This document shows, piece by piece, positions 45,949-53,338 of a stretch of DNA of 64,000 nucleotides. The first letter of the stretch is position 1. Each line of letters starts with the position of its first letter. The stretch spans positions 1,219,062 through 1,283,061 of the forward strand of contig NZ_JEMG01000001.1 of assembly GCF_000600295.1 (NCBI RefSeq). The letters run 5' to 3'. Position numbers and translations under genes: made by a program. Source of the DNA: Hylemonella gracilis str. Niagara R (GTDB lineage Bacteria; Pseudomonadota; Gammaproteobacteria; Burkholderiales; Burkholderiaceae_C). Under the pieces are notes generated by a model. It was not told the origin of the DNA, searched no databases, and worked only from the letters and a program-made list of their open reading frames with translations.

Positions 45949-46737
45949 ATGGATTTGGGCATCAAGGGCAAATGGGCTTTGGTCGGCGGCGCGAGCAAGG
46001 GCCTGGGCTACGGCTGCGCACAAGCGCTGGCGCAGGAGGGCGTGAACGTGGTCATCGTCGCGCGCGGCAAGGACGCCTTGCTGGACGCGGCGACCCGTCT
46101 GAAATCGGAATGTCCCGGCGTGGAGGTGATCGCCGTGCCGGTGGACATCACCACGCCCGAGGGGCGCGCGGCCATCTTCGCCGAGCGCAAGGACTACGAC
46201 ATCGTGGTCACCAACGCGGGCGGTCCGCCGCCTGGTGACTTCCGCACCTGGGATCGCGAGGCCTGGATCAAGGCCGTGGACGCCAACATGCTCACGCCCA
46301 TTGAACTCATCAAGGCTACCATCGACGGCATGGCAGCGCGGGGTTACGGGCGCATCGTCAACATCACCTCCAGCGCGGTGAAGGCGCCGATCGACATCCT
46401 CGGGCTTTCGAACGGCGCGCGCAGCGGTCTGACGGGTTTTGTCGCGGGGCTGGCCCGCAACCCTCAGATCGCGAGCAAGGGCGTGACGCTGAACAACCTC
46501 CTGCCCGGTGCCTTCGACACCGATCGCCTGCGGGTCACCATGGTTGGCGCGGCTCAGAAAACCGGCAAGCCGATCGAAGCCATCGCCGATGCCCGTCGAC
46601 AGACCATTCCCGCGCAGCGCTTTGGCACGCCTGCGGAATTCGGCGCGATCTGCGCCTTCCTGTGCAGCTTGCACGCGGGCTACATCAACGGACAGAACGT
46701 TCTGGCCGACGGCGGCGCTTACCCAGGCACGTATTAA
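45949..46737 (+). CDS. SDR family oxidoreductase (BKR_3-like, divergent active site)
   Basis: A 262-residue short-chain dehydrogenase/reductase-like protein. The NAD(P) loop is GGASKGLG (residues 13-20) and NAGGPPPGDF follows the fourth strand. The catalytic Ser is present in ITSSAVKAP, but where YxxxK is expected the sequence reads LGLSNGARSGLTG, so Tyr and Lys are missing. This LSN-R form occurs in one SDR subgroup annotated as 3-oxoacyl reductase-like. Activity is therefore uncertain. AGAGG precedes the ATG at 45949. It stands between transporter genes. Confidence 0.86.
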   Translation: MDLGIKGKWALVGGASKGLGYGCAQALAQEGVNVVIVARGKDALLDAATRLKSECPGVEVIAVPVDITTPEGRAAIFAERKDYDIVVTNAGGPPPGDFRTWDREAWIKAVDANMLTPIELIKATIDGMAARGYGRIVNITSSAVKAPIDILGLSNGARSGLTGFVAGLARNPQIASKGVTLNNLLPGAFDTDRLRVTMVGAAQKTGKPIEAIADARRQTIPAQRFGTPAEFGAICAFLCSLHAGYINGQNVLADGGAYPGTY

Positions 46738-46846
46738 TTTAAAACACCCCCAGGCTGTGCGCCTCGTTGGGTGCGTACGCCAGGGCATGGGCTCGGGATC
46801 TGGTCGGGGGACACCGCCGATCCGGCTTGGCCGGGCGGCTGGTGTC

Positions 46847-46887
46847 GTCCCCCTGGGGGGAAGGCGCCGCAGGCGACTCAGGGGGGC
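46847..46887. repeat. Comamonadaceae-type palindromic intergenic repeat
   Basis: GTCC-CCCTGGGGGG followed by a GGCGCC core, GCAGGCGACTC and AGGGGGG makes a C-run/G-run palindrome directly behind the stop codon of the EamA gene on the minus strand. I recall similar C-rich palindromes scattered between genes in Acidovorax and Variovorax. Confidence 0.6.
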
Positions 46888-47811
46888 TTACCGTTTCGAC
46901 GCGACCACGATGCCGCCGACCAGCAGGATGAAGGCCGCGCCGTGGTAGAGCTGCGGCAGCTCGCCCAGCAGCAGGGCCGAGAGCAGGGCGGTGAAGAAGG
47001 GGATGAAGCAGATGAAGAAGCTGGCGATGGTGGGGCCGGCGCGCTGCACGGCCGCGCCCCAGGCGCGGTAGGCCAGGATGGCCGGGCCGATGACCACGTA
47101 GAGCAGGGCCGCGGCCAGCGGCCAGCCCCAGACGATCGCGTGGTCGGACAGCGCGGTTTCGCCCACCGCGAACATGCCGGCCCAGACCGAGCCGTAGAGG
47201 GTCTGCGCGAACAGAAAGGCCGCCCAGTTGCCGCGTATGGCCTGCGGTTCACCTTGGGGCCGCACCAGCATCCAGCTGTAGACGGCCCAGCAGAGGGTGG
47301 CCATGAGGATGTAGAAATCCCCAGGCAGCAGGTGGAAGTTGCGCAGCGTCTCCAGGTCGCCGCGGCTGAGCACCAGCACGACCCCCGCGATGGACAGCAG
47401 TGAACCCACCATCTGGCGGCGCGAGACCGGTTCCTTGAAGAAGACGCGGCCCACCAGCTGCATCCAGATCGGCATGCTGCTGCCCACCAGGGTCATGTTG
47501 ATGGGTGAGGAGGTCTGCAGCGCCATGTACTGCAGGGCGTTGTAGGCGCCCACGCTGAAGAGGCTGAGCCAGGCAAAGCGCCAGCGATGCGCCCACAGGC
47601 CGCTGCCAGGCCGCAGCACCCAGGCCGCCAGAGGCAGTAGCAGGAGGCTGGCCAGCGACCAGCGCAGGAAGTTGAACATCAATGGCGGCACCAGGTCGAC
47701 GACCAGGCGACCGACGATGGCGTTGCCGGCCCAGAGAATCTGGGGCAGGGTGAGCAGCGCGAGGGTGGAGAGGGTGAGCCGATGGGGACGGGAGAGTGAA
47801 ATGTCTGACAT
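46888..47811 (-). CDS. EamA/DMT superfamily transporter
   Basis: A 307-residue membrane protein with about ten hydrophobic segments and two EamA repeats. It starts LALLTLPQILWAGNAIVGRLVVDLVPPLMFNFLRWSLA and has ALQYMALQTSSPINMTLVGSSMPIWM and the second-half RAGPTIASFFICFIPFFTALLSALLLGE. The substrate is unknown. It is convergent with the SDR gene and divergent from the quinone oxidoreductase gene. A palindromic repeat abuts its stop. Confidence 0.88.
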   Translation of the reverse strand: MSDISLSRPHRLTLSTLALLTLPQILWAGNAIVGRLVVDLVPPLMFNFLRWSLASLLLLPLAAWVLRPGSGLWAHRWRFAWLSLFSVGAYNALQYMALQTSSPINMTLVGSSMPIWMQLVGRVFFKEPVSRRQMVGSLLSIAGVVLVLSRGDLETLRNFHLLPGDFYILMATLCWAVYSWMLVRPQGEPQAIRGNWAAFLFAQTLYGSVWAGMFAVGETALSDHAIVWGWPLAAALLYVVIGPAILAYRAWGAAVQRAGPTIASFFICFIPFFTALLSALLLGELPQLYHGAAFILLVGGIVVASKR

Positions 47812-47941
47812 TGCCGCACTGTAGCAAGCGCCGCCTCACCTCGCGCGCCTACCACTGCCCCGGGGCATTGCGTATGTCGCCCGGGCAACAGCAGGCGGCG
47901 CCTTAGAATGCCCCGGCTTGTGTACCGAGGAGATGTTTTCC

Positions 47942-48937
47942 ATGAGTCAGATCCGTTCCCGCGCCGTGCGCATCGATCAAACCGGCGGCCCCGAGGAGAT
48001 GAAGGTCATCGAGGTCACGGTGGGTGAACCCGGGCCGGGTGAAATCCGCATCCGCCACCACGCGGTGGGCCTGAACTTCATCGACGTCTACCAACGCAGT
48101 GGCCTCTATCCCTTCCCCATGCCCCTGCAGCTGGGCATGGAAGGCGCGGGCGTGGTGGAAGCCGTGGGCGCGGGCGTCACGCACCTGAAGGTGGGGGACC
48201 GCGCCGCCTATGCCAGCCAGCCGCCAGGGGCTTACTGTGACGTGCGCGTGATGCCCGCCCGGTGCGTCTGCAAGCTGCCCGACAGCATTTCCTTCGAAAC
48301 CGGCGCGGCCATGATGCTCAAGGGCCTGACCGCGCAGTACCTGCTGCGGAAAACGCTGCCGGTGGAAGGCTTGACCCGGGGCGACTTCGTGCTGTTCCAC
48401 GCAGCCGCAGGCGGCGTGGGCCAGATCGCCTGCCAGTGGGCGCGTGAACTGGGTCTGCAATTGATCGGCACGGCAGGATCGGACGCCAAGTGCGCCCTGG
48501 CCAAGGCCAATGGCGCGGCCCACGTCATCAACTACAACACCGAGGACTTCCTCGCGCGCGTGAAGGAGATCACCGGCGGCCAGGGCGTGAAGGTGGTCTA
48601 TGACAGCGTGGGCAAGGACACCTGGGACAAGTCCCTGGACTGCCTGCGTCCCTTCGGCCTGATGGCGAGTTTCGGCAATTCCTCCGGCGCGCCCGCGCCC
48701 TTCGCCCCGGGCATGCTGGGGCCCAAGGGCTCCCTCTACGTGACGCGGCAGACCTTGTTCACGCACATCGCCACGCGCGAGAGTACCCAGGCCATGGCGG
48801 ACGATCTGTTCGCGGTCGTGGCCAGTGGCAAGGTGAAGATCAACATCGACCAGCGCTACCGCCTGGAAGACGTGCAAGAGGCGCACCGCGACCTGGAAGC
48901 GCGCAAGACCACGGGCAGCACCATCCTGACGCTGTGA
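47942..48937 (+). CDS. Quinone oxidoreductase (QOR, zinc-independent MDR family)
   Basis: A 331-residue NADPH-dependent quinone reductase of the zeta-crystallin type. Diagnostic segments are GPGEIRIRHHAVGLNFIDVYQRSGLYP, LQLGMEGAGVVEAVG, the cofactor loop VLFHAAAGGVGQIACQWA, and VVYDSVGKDTWDKSLDCLRPFGLMASFGNSSG. Zinc ligands of alcohol dehydrogenases are absent, as expected. GAGGAG at 47927-47932 sets the start, and TAGAAT at 47904-47909 is a -10 candidate. A Nudix gene follows 31 bases later and may be cotranscribed. Confidence 0.93.
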   Translation: MSQIRSRAVRIDQTGGPEEMKVIEVTVGEPGPGEIRIRHHAVGLNFIDVYQRSGLYPFPMPLQLGMEGAGVVEAVGAGVTHLKVGDRAAYASQPPGAYCDVRVMPARCVCKLPDSISFETGAAMMLKGLTAQYLLRKTLPVEGLTRGDFVLFHAAAGGVGQIACQWARELGLQLIGTAGSDAKCALAKANGAAHVINYNTEDFLARVKEITGGQGVKVVYDSVGKDTWDKSLDCLRPFGLMASFGNSSGAPAPFAPGMLGPKGSLYVTRQTLFTHIATRESTQAMADDLFAVVASGKVKINIDQRYRLEDVQEAHRDLEARKTTGSTILTL

Positions 48938-48968
48938 CCGTGAATTGGATGGCGAGAGGGAGAGGCCT

Positions 48969-49781
48969 GTGACGAGCGCGCCGGCGGCATCGTTGTTGCG
49001 CTACGAGCGCGCGCCGCTGCGGCCGCGCGACCCGCTGTGGCTGCGCATCGGCGCTGCTCCGCCGCTGCGCATCGGTTCGGTCGAGCCCGAGGTGGCGCAG
49101 GCGCTGGCCCTGGCTTCCTTCGACGCGGGCTGGTGCATCCATGCCTTCAGCCGTCCCGACGCCACCCTGGCCACCCTGGCGCAGACGCTGCGCGAACGTG
49201 GCCTGCTCGGCGCCTGGCGCGATGAGCTGCTGCCGGTGCATGCCGAGTCGGGCGGGGCGCAGTTGGGTGAGCCCGTGGGTCGCATCGAACGCGCCGCCGT
49301 GCGTGCCCTGGGCATCGCCACGCGGGCGGTGCATCTGCATGGTGTGTCGCCTCAGGTGCAAGGGCCGCACGGCGTCTGGGTGCAGCTGCGGTCCTTGAAC
49401 AAGGCCAACGACCCGGGCCTCTGGGACACGCTGATGGGCGGCATGGTCAGCGCGGCCGACACGCTGGAGCAAGCCCTGGCCCGTGAGACCTGGGAGGAAG
49501 CCGGTCTGCGCCTGGATGCGCTGCGTGACCTGGCGCATGCTGGCGTGCTCGAAATCCGAAAGCCCAGTGACAGCCCCAGCGGCGTGGGCTACACGGTGGA
49601 GCGCATCGACTGGTACCGCTGCACCGTGCCGACCGAGGTCCTGCCCGTGAACCAGGATGGCGAGGTGGAGCGTTTCGAGCTTGTGTCGCCCGAACGCGTG
49701 CGCGCGGACGTGAGGTCGGGGCGCTACACGCTGGAGGCCGCGCTGATACTCGCGCCGGACCTGGTTCAGCCACGCGCGTGA
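48969..49781 (+). CDS. Nudix hydrolase with N-terminal DUF4743 domain
   Basis: A 270-residue protein. The first half (to about 125) is of the DUF4743 type. The second half has a Nudix box GGMVSAADTLEQALARETWEEAGL, in which the usual Glu after G-x5 is Asp but RExxEE is intact. Related proteins include plant and fungal thiamine-diphosphate-type Nudix enzymes; the substrate here is unknown. The start GTG at 48969 is preceded by GGGAGAGG; the frame continues back to a TTG at 48945. It is convergent with the flagellinolysin gene, 15 bases apart. Confidence 0.85.
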   Translation: MTSAPAASLLRYERAPLRPRDPLWLRIGAAPPLRIGSVEPEVAQALALASFDAGWCIHAFSRPDATLATLAQTLRERGLLGAWRDELLPVHAESGGAQLGEPVGRIERAAVRALGIATRAVHLHGVSPQVQGPHGVWVQLRSLNKANDPGLWDTLMGGMVSAADTLEQALARETWEEAGLRLDALRDLAHAGVLEIRKPSDSPSGVGYTVERIDWYRCTVPTEVLPVNQDGEVERFELVSPERVRADVRSGRYTLEAALILAPDLVQPRA

Positions 49782-49796
49782 GCGCGCATCTTCAAC

Positions 49797-51494
49797 CTAC
49801 CTCAGCAGCGCCAGCACGCCTTGCGGTATCTGATTGGCCTGCGCCACCATGGCCGTGCCGGCCTGTTGCAGCACTTGCGCGCGTGACAGCGCTGCGGTTT
49901 CCTGGGCGAAGTCCGCGTCCACGATGCGCGAGCGGCTGGCCGTCAGATTCTCCGCCGAAATCTGCAGGTTATTGATGGTCTGCTCGAAACGCGACATCTG
50001 CGCGCCGAGGTTGGCTCGCAGGCGACTGGTGTACTCCAGCGCCTGGTCCATGCGCAGGATGGCCTTGTTGGCGCCGTTGACGTCGCTGATGTCCACGTCC
50101 GTGAGGTTGAGCGCACCCAGGTTCATGCCGCCGATGGCGGTGTCGATGGTCTGGTTCGCGTTGGCGCCGACGTGAAAGCGCAGGATGTTGCCGGTACCAC
50201 CGCCGCTGCCTTCCTCCCACTCATTCCAGATCTCGTTGAAACCTGACAGCACATTGGTGCTGATGGTGCTGCCCGCGTCGTTGACGATGTCCTCGGCATT
50301 CATGACTGGGCCACCATCCACGTCCGCGCCGCCGATTGCCCCAGTGTCTGCGTTGCCGAAATTGAAGCCCGCGATGAAGGCCGCCTTGTTGGCGTTGTAG
50401 TCCGCGACGAACGCTGCCGTGCTGGCATAGGGTGTGACGGCGGCGAATGCGTTGCTCAGCGTCTGGCCCGGCGTGTTTTGCAGGTGCTGCAGCATGTTCG
50501 TGACACCCGTGCCTCCGGTCGTCGCGTGCAGATAACGCACGGCGGTGTAGGCGGATGAATAGTCCACGCTGGTGCTACCCCAGGCCAGAATATTGTCCGC
50601 CAACGTCGCGGCCACGCCATCGGCCTGAACCCGTTCGTCCGCGCCATGGATGAACTCGGCCACGCCTTCGAGGAACCAGGTGGCGGTGCCATCGTTGGCC
50701 AATTCGCCCCAGCTCTGGCCCGTGGCCATGATGGCATGCACCATCTCATGCGCGATGATGCGATCGCTGTAGAACGGCGCCGTTCCACCGTTGGGCAGGT
50801 TGGGCGGCACGAAGTCCGCCATGTCGATTTCCAACGTGATGTTGGTGCCTGGGCCGCTGGGGCCGACCAGCGAGGTCACCCGTGCCGCGGTGCCGCCCGC
50901 GCCGTCCGAGAAGACGCTCAAGTCAATGGTGAAGCTGTTGCCGCTGCCACCGATGCCATAGGCCGCCTGGATCATGGCTTCGGTGTTCTCCAGCCAACCG
51001 CCTTGCAGACCTTCGATCACCGCGTCCTTGTCCGGATCACCCGTGGTGCCTCCAGCCACCATCTTGTTGCGGAACTGGTCGAAGACCTTGAGCGTGTTGA
51101 ATTCGGTGCTGACGCCGACCCGGTCGATTTCGGCCAGCAATTGGCTGACCTCCTGCTGCAGGGCCTGCCGGTCGGAGACCGAGTTGGTGGCGTTGGCGGA
51201 CTGGATGGCCAGTTCACGTATCCGCTGCAGGCTGCCGGACACGTTCGAAATGGCGCCCTCCGCCGTCTGGAGCAAGGACACCGCGTCGTTGGCGTTGCGC
51301 ATGGCCTGGTTCTGACCGCGGATCTGACTCGTGAATCGGTCCGAAATCGCCAGTCCCGCCGCGTCGTCGCGGGCGCTGTTGACGCGCAGGCCGCTGGACA
51401 GGCGTTCAATCGTGGTCGTGAACGATGCGTCGCTGCTGGCCAGATTCCTCCGGGCCGTCAGCGACAGCAGGTTGGTGTTGATCGTCAGGGTCAC
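49797..51494 (-). CDS. Flagellinolysin: flagellin with internal zinc metalloprotease domain
   Basis: A 565-residue protein from a GTG start, giving MTLTINTNLLSLTARRNL as a normal flagellin N terminus. Residues 1 to about 140 are flagellin D0/D1 (ERLSSGLRVNSARDDAAGLAI). The variable region, about 150-430, is replaced by a gluzincin-type protease with H249-E-M-V-H253 and the third ligand probably E276 in WFLEGVAEF. The C-terminal 100 residues are again flagellin D1/D0, ending ANQIPQGVLALLR. It should be exported by the flagellar apparatus and built into the filament as a proteolytic surface. No chaperone, cap or other flagellin gene is adjacent. The start has no clear Shine-Dalgarno, and a farther ATG at 51587 adds a non-flagellin stretch. 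Confidence 0.92.
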   Translation of the reverse strand: MTLTINTNLLSLTARRNLASSDASFTTTIERLSSGLRVNSARDDAAGLAISDRFTSQIRGQNQAMRNANDAVSLLQTAEGAISNVSGSLQRIRELAIQSANATNSVSDRQALQQEVSQLLAEIDRVGVSTEFNTLKVFDQFRNKMVAGGTTGDPDKDAVIEGLQGGWLENTEAMIQAAYGIGGSGNSFTIDLSVFSDGAGGTAARVTSLVGPSGPGTNITLEIDMADFVPPNLPNGGTAPFYSDRIIAHEMVHAIMATGQSWGELANDGTATWFLEGVAEFIHGADERVQADGVAATLADNILAWGSTSVDYSSAYTAVRYLHATTGGTGVTNMLQHLQNTPGQTLSNAFAAVTPYASTAAFVADYNANKAAFIAGFNFGNADTGAIGGADVDGGPVMNAEDIVNDAGSTISTNVLSGFNEIWNEWEEGSGGGTGNILRFHVGANANQTIDTAIGGMNLGALNLTDVDISDVNGANKAILRMDQALEYTSRLRANLGAQMSRFEQTINNLQISAENLTASRSRIVDADFAQETAALSRAQVLQQAGTAMVAQANQIPQGVLALLR

Positions 51495-51557
51495 GGGAAA
51501 TGCCGTTTTTTTTCTTCGAGTTGACTGCGTCGTCCAAAAAGCGTTGACCACGACCAA

Positions 51558-51583
51558 GCCTCGCCCAGGGGACCGGGCGAGGC
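51558..51583 (-). other. Leader hairpin upstream of flagellinolysin
   Basis: A 9-bp perfect stem (GCCTCGCCC with GGGCGAGGC, 8-base loop) lies in the predicted 5' leader, about 65 bases before the GTG start. It has no T-run, so it is more likely a leader structure than a terminator. Confidence 0.6.
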
Positions 51584-51605
51584 GCAAGCCGGGGGCTCAT
51601 CATCG

Positions 51606-51632
51606 TTTTCGGCACCCTGACGTGGAACCTGA
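51606..51632 (-). promoter_or_regulatory. Candidate sigma-28 (FliA) promoter of flagellinolysin
   Basis: On the minus strand TCAGGTTC (51632-51625), an exact 11-base spacer, then GCCGAAAA (51613-51606) compares with the consensus TAAAGTTT-N11-GCCGATAA at 5/8 and 7/8 positions. The predicted transcript would have a leader of about 105 bases. Confidence 0.65.
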
Positions 51633-51669
51633 GCGGTTGGCGTTCAAAACTAGCGGTATTGCCCAGAGG

Positions 51670-52206
51670 CTAGGTATGCGTCCGGGGTTGTGCCAGCAGT
51701 CGCCTGGAGCCACCCTGCCGGCGCTGGGTCTTGACGTCGGTGGCGAAGCTCAGGTTGAGACCCCGTGCCTGTTCGGTCAGGGTCCGCAGGGCGCGGTCCA
51801 GCGCGTCGAGGGTGGTCTCGTCCAGCACCGACACCAATTGTCTGTTGAGATCGGCGACCTGCGGGAACACGTCTTCATACAGACGCAACCCCGCCGCCGT
51901 GAGGCTGATCCGGGCGCGTCGGGGGTCGGCCGGCGAGGTCTGCCGCAGCACCAGGGCCTTGTCCACCAGCAGGCCGATGGAGCGCGAAGTACGTGTTCGG
52001 TCGAGTTGGCCTTGCTCCGCCAGTTCGGAGGGAGAGAGCGGGCCACGGTCGGCCAGCAGGGCCAGCAGCCGCCATTCGCGGCGGGTGATGCCGTGGCGGC
52101 CTTCGAGCAGGCGCACGACGGGCGCGCCGCTGAGGGTGTGCAGGCGGTGCAGCCGGAAGTTCAGCAGTTCGTCGAGTCGCTGGGGCTCACGCAGCGCGTT
52201 CATGGG
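51670..52206 (-). CDS. MarR family transcriptional regulator
   Basis: A 178-residue winged-helix regulator. Helices and wing are visible as GITRREWRLLALLADRGPLSPSELAEQGQLDRTRTSRSIGLLVDKALVLRQ and DPRRARISLTAAG. The C-terminal extension of about 20 residues is basic. MarR proteins usually repress a divergent gene and are released by aromatic or carboxylate ligands; the divergent gene here is a Bug binding protein. The start at 52206 follows AGGGGA at 9-base spacing; an ATG at 52224 is the alternative. Confidence 0.9.
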   Translation of the reverse strand, partial: PMNALREPQRLDELLNFRLHRLHTLSGAPVVRLLEGRHGITRREWRLLALLADRGPLSPSELAEQGQLDRTRTSRSIGLLVDKALVLRQTSPADPRRARISLTAAGLRLYEDVFPQVADLNRQLVSVLDETTLDALDRALRTLTEQARGLNLSFATDVKTQRRQGGSRRLLAQPRTHT

Positions 52207-52298
52207 CGGGTTTCCCCTGATCATGATGGATTAGATCAATTCAAGGCTTGCATCCTACGCTGTCGGTCACACAACACCATCTGTCGAGGAGACAAGCC

Positions 52299-53273
52299 AT
52301 GTTGAACAGGAACACACTGGCCCGAAGATTTGCCTTGCTCGTCGTGTCCAGCCTCTTGCTTCCGCTGTGCTGGGCGCAATCCGGACCGCTCAAGATCATC
52401 GTGGGGTATCCGCCGGGCGCGACCTCGGACGCGCTGGCACGGGTGGTGGGCGAAGCCATGTCGGCGCGGCTCAAGCAGGCCGTGGTGATTGAGAACAAGA
52501 CGGGCGCGGGCGGGCAAATCGCCAACCAGTTCGTCAAGGCCGCGCCCGCCGATGGGACCACGCTGCTGATGACGCCCGTGGCCACCATGTCCATTTTTCC
52601 GCACAGCTACGGCGAGCGCCTGAAGTACGACCCGTTCAAGGATTTCGCGCCGGTGGCGCACCTGAGCAATTTCCAATTGGGCCTGGGCGTGGCCAGCACC
52701 GTACCCGCGCGTACCTTGGCCGAGTACGTGAGCTGGGTGAAATCCGATCCCGGCAAGAACGGCTTCTACGGTTCGGCCGCCGCCGGCAGCCTGCCGCATT
52801 TTTTCGGCGTGATGTTCGCGCAATCCGCTGGCCTGAAGCTGGAGCATGTGCCTTACCGCGGCACGGCGTCGGCCATGCAGGCAATCGGCGGCGGCGAGAT
52901 CGCCGCGCTGTCCACCGTGACCGCCGACATCCAGGCTCTGGTGCGGGCGGGCCGGGCCAGGCTGTTGGCCGTCGCGGGTGAGGCACGCAGCCCGCAGTTT
53001 CCCGAGGTGCCGACCTTCCGTGAGCAGGGCTACGACCTGGTGGCCACCCCCTGGTATGGATTGTTCGCACCGGCCGGGACGCCGCCGGCCATGGTGCAGC
53101 GGCTGGCGCAAGCAGCCATCGATGCCGTCAAGGACCCGGCCACCCAGCAGCGCCTGCAGGAGATGGGCGTGGAGCCCACCGGGTACGGACCCGGCAGGCT
53201 CGGGGAGATCATGAAGGCGGACTACGAGCGTTGGCGCAGGCCGATCCGTGAATCCGGTTTCAAGCCCGAATGA
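52299..53273 (+). CDS. Bug/TctC family substrate-binding protein, divergent from MarR gene
   Basis: A 324-residue periplasmic binding protein with a Sec signal ending CWAQ (about residue 28). Bug features are LKIIVGYPPGATSDALARVVGEAMSARL, VVIENKTGAGGQIANQFVKAAPADGTTLL and LPHFFGVMFAQSAGLKLEHVPYRG. It binds a small carboxylate or related anion; no TctA/TctB is adjacent. GAGGAG at 52286-52291 sets the start. Its promoter region is shared with the MarR gene, so induction by the transported compound is plausible. Confidence 0.92.
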   Translation: MLNRNTLARRFALLVVSSLLLPLCWAQSGPLKIIVGYPPGATSDALARVVGEAMSARLKQAVVIENKTGAGGQIANQFVKAAPADGTTLLMTPVATMSIFPHSYGERLKYDPFKDFAPVAHLSNFQLGLGVASTVPARTLAEYVSWVKSDPGKNGFYGSAAAGSLPHFFGVMFAQSAGLKLEHVPYRGTASAMQAIGGGEIAALSTVTADIQALVRAGRARLLAVAGEARSPQFPEVPTFREQGYDLVATPWYGLFAPAGTPPAMVQRLAQAAIDAVKDPATQQRLQEMGVEPTGYGPGRLGEIMKADYERWRRPIRESGFKPE

Positions 53274-53338
53274 GCAGCGTCATCCTGGCAAGCCGAGGGC
53301 CGCGACCGTTCCGGTGGTCCGCGGCGGAGCGCGTCGAC

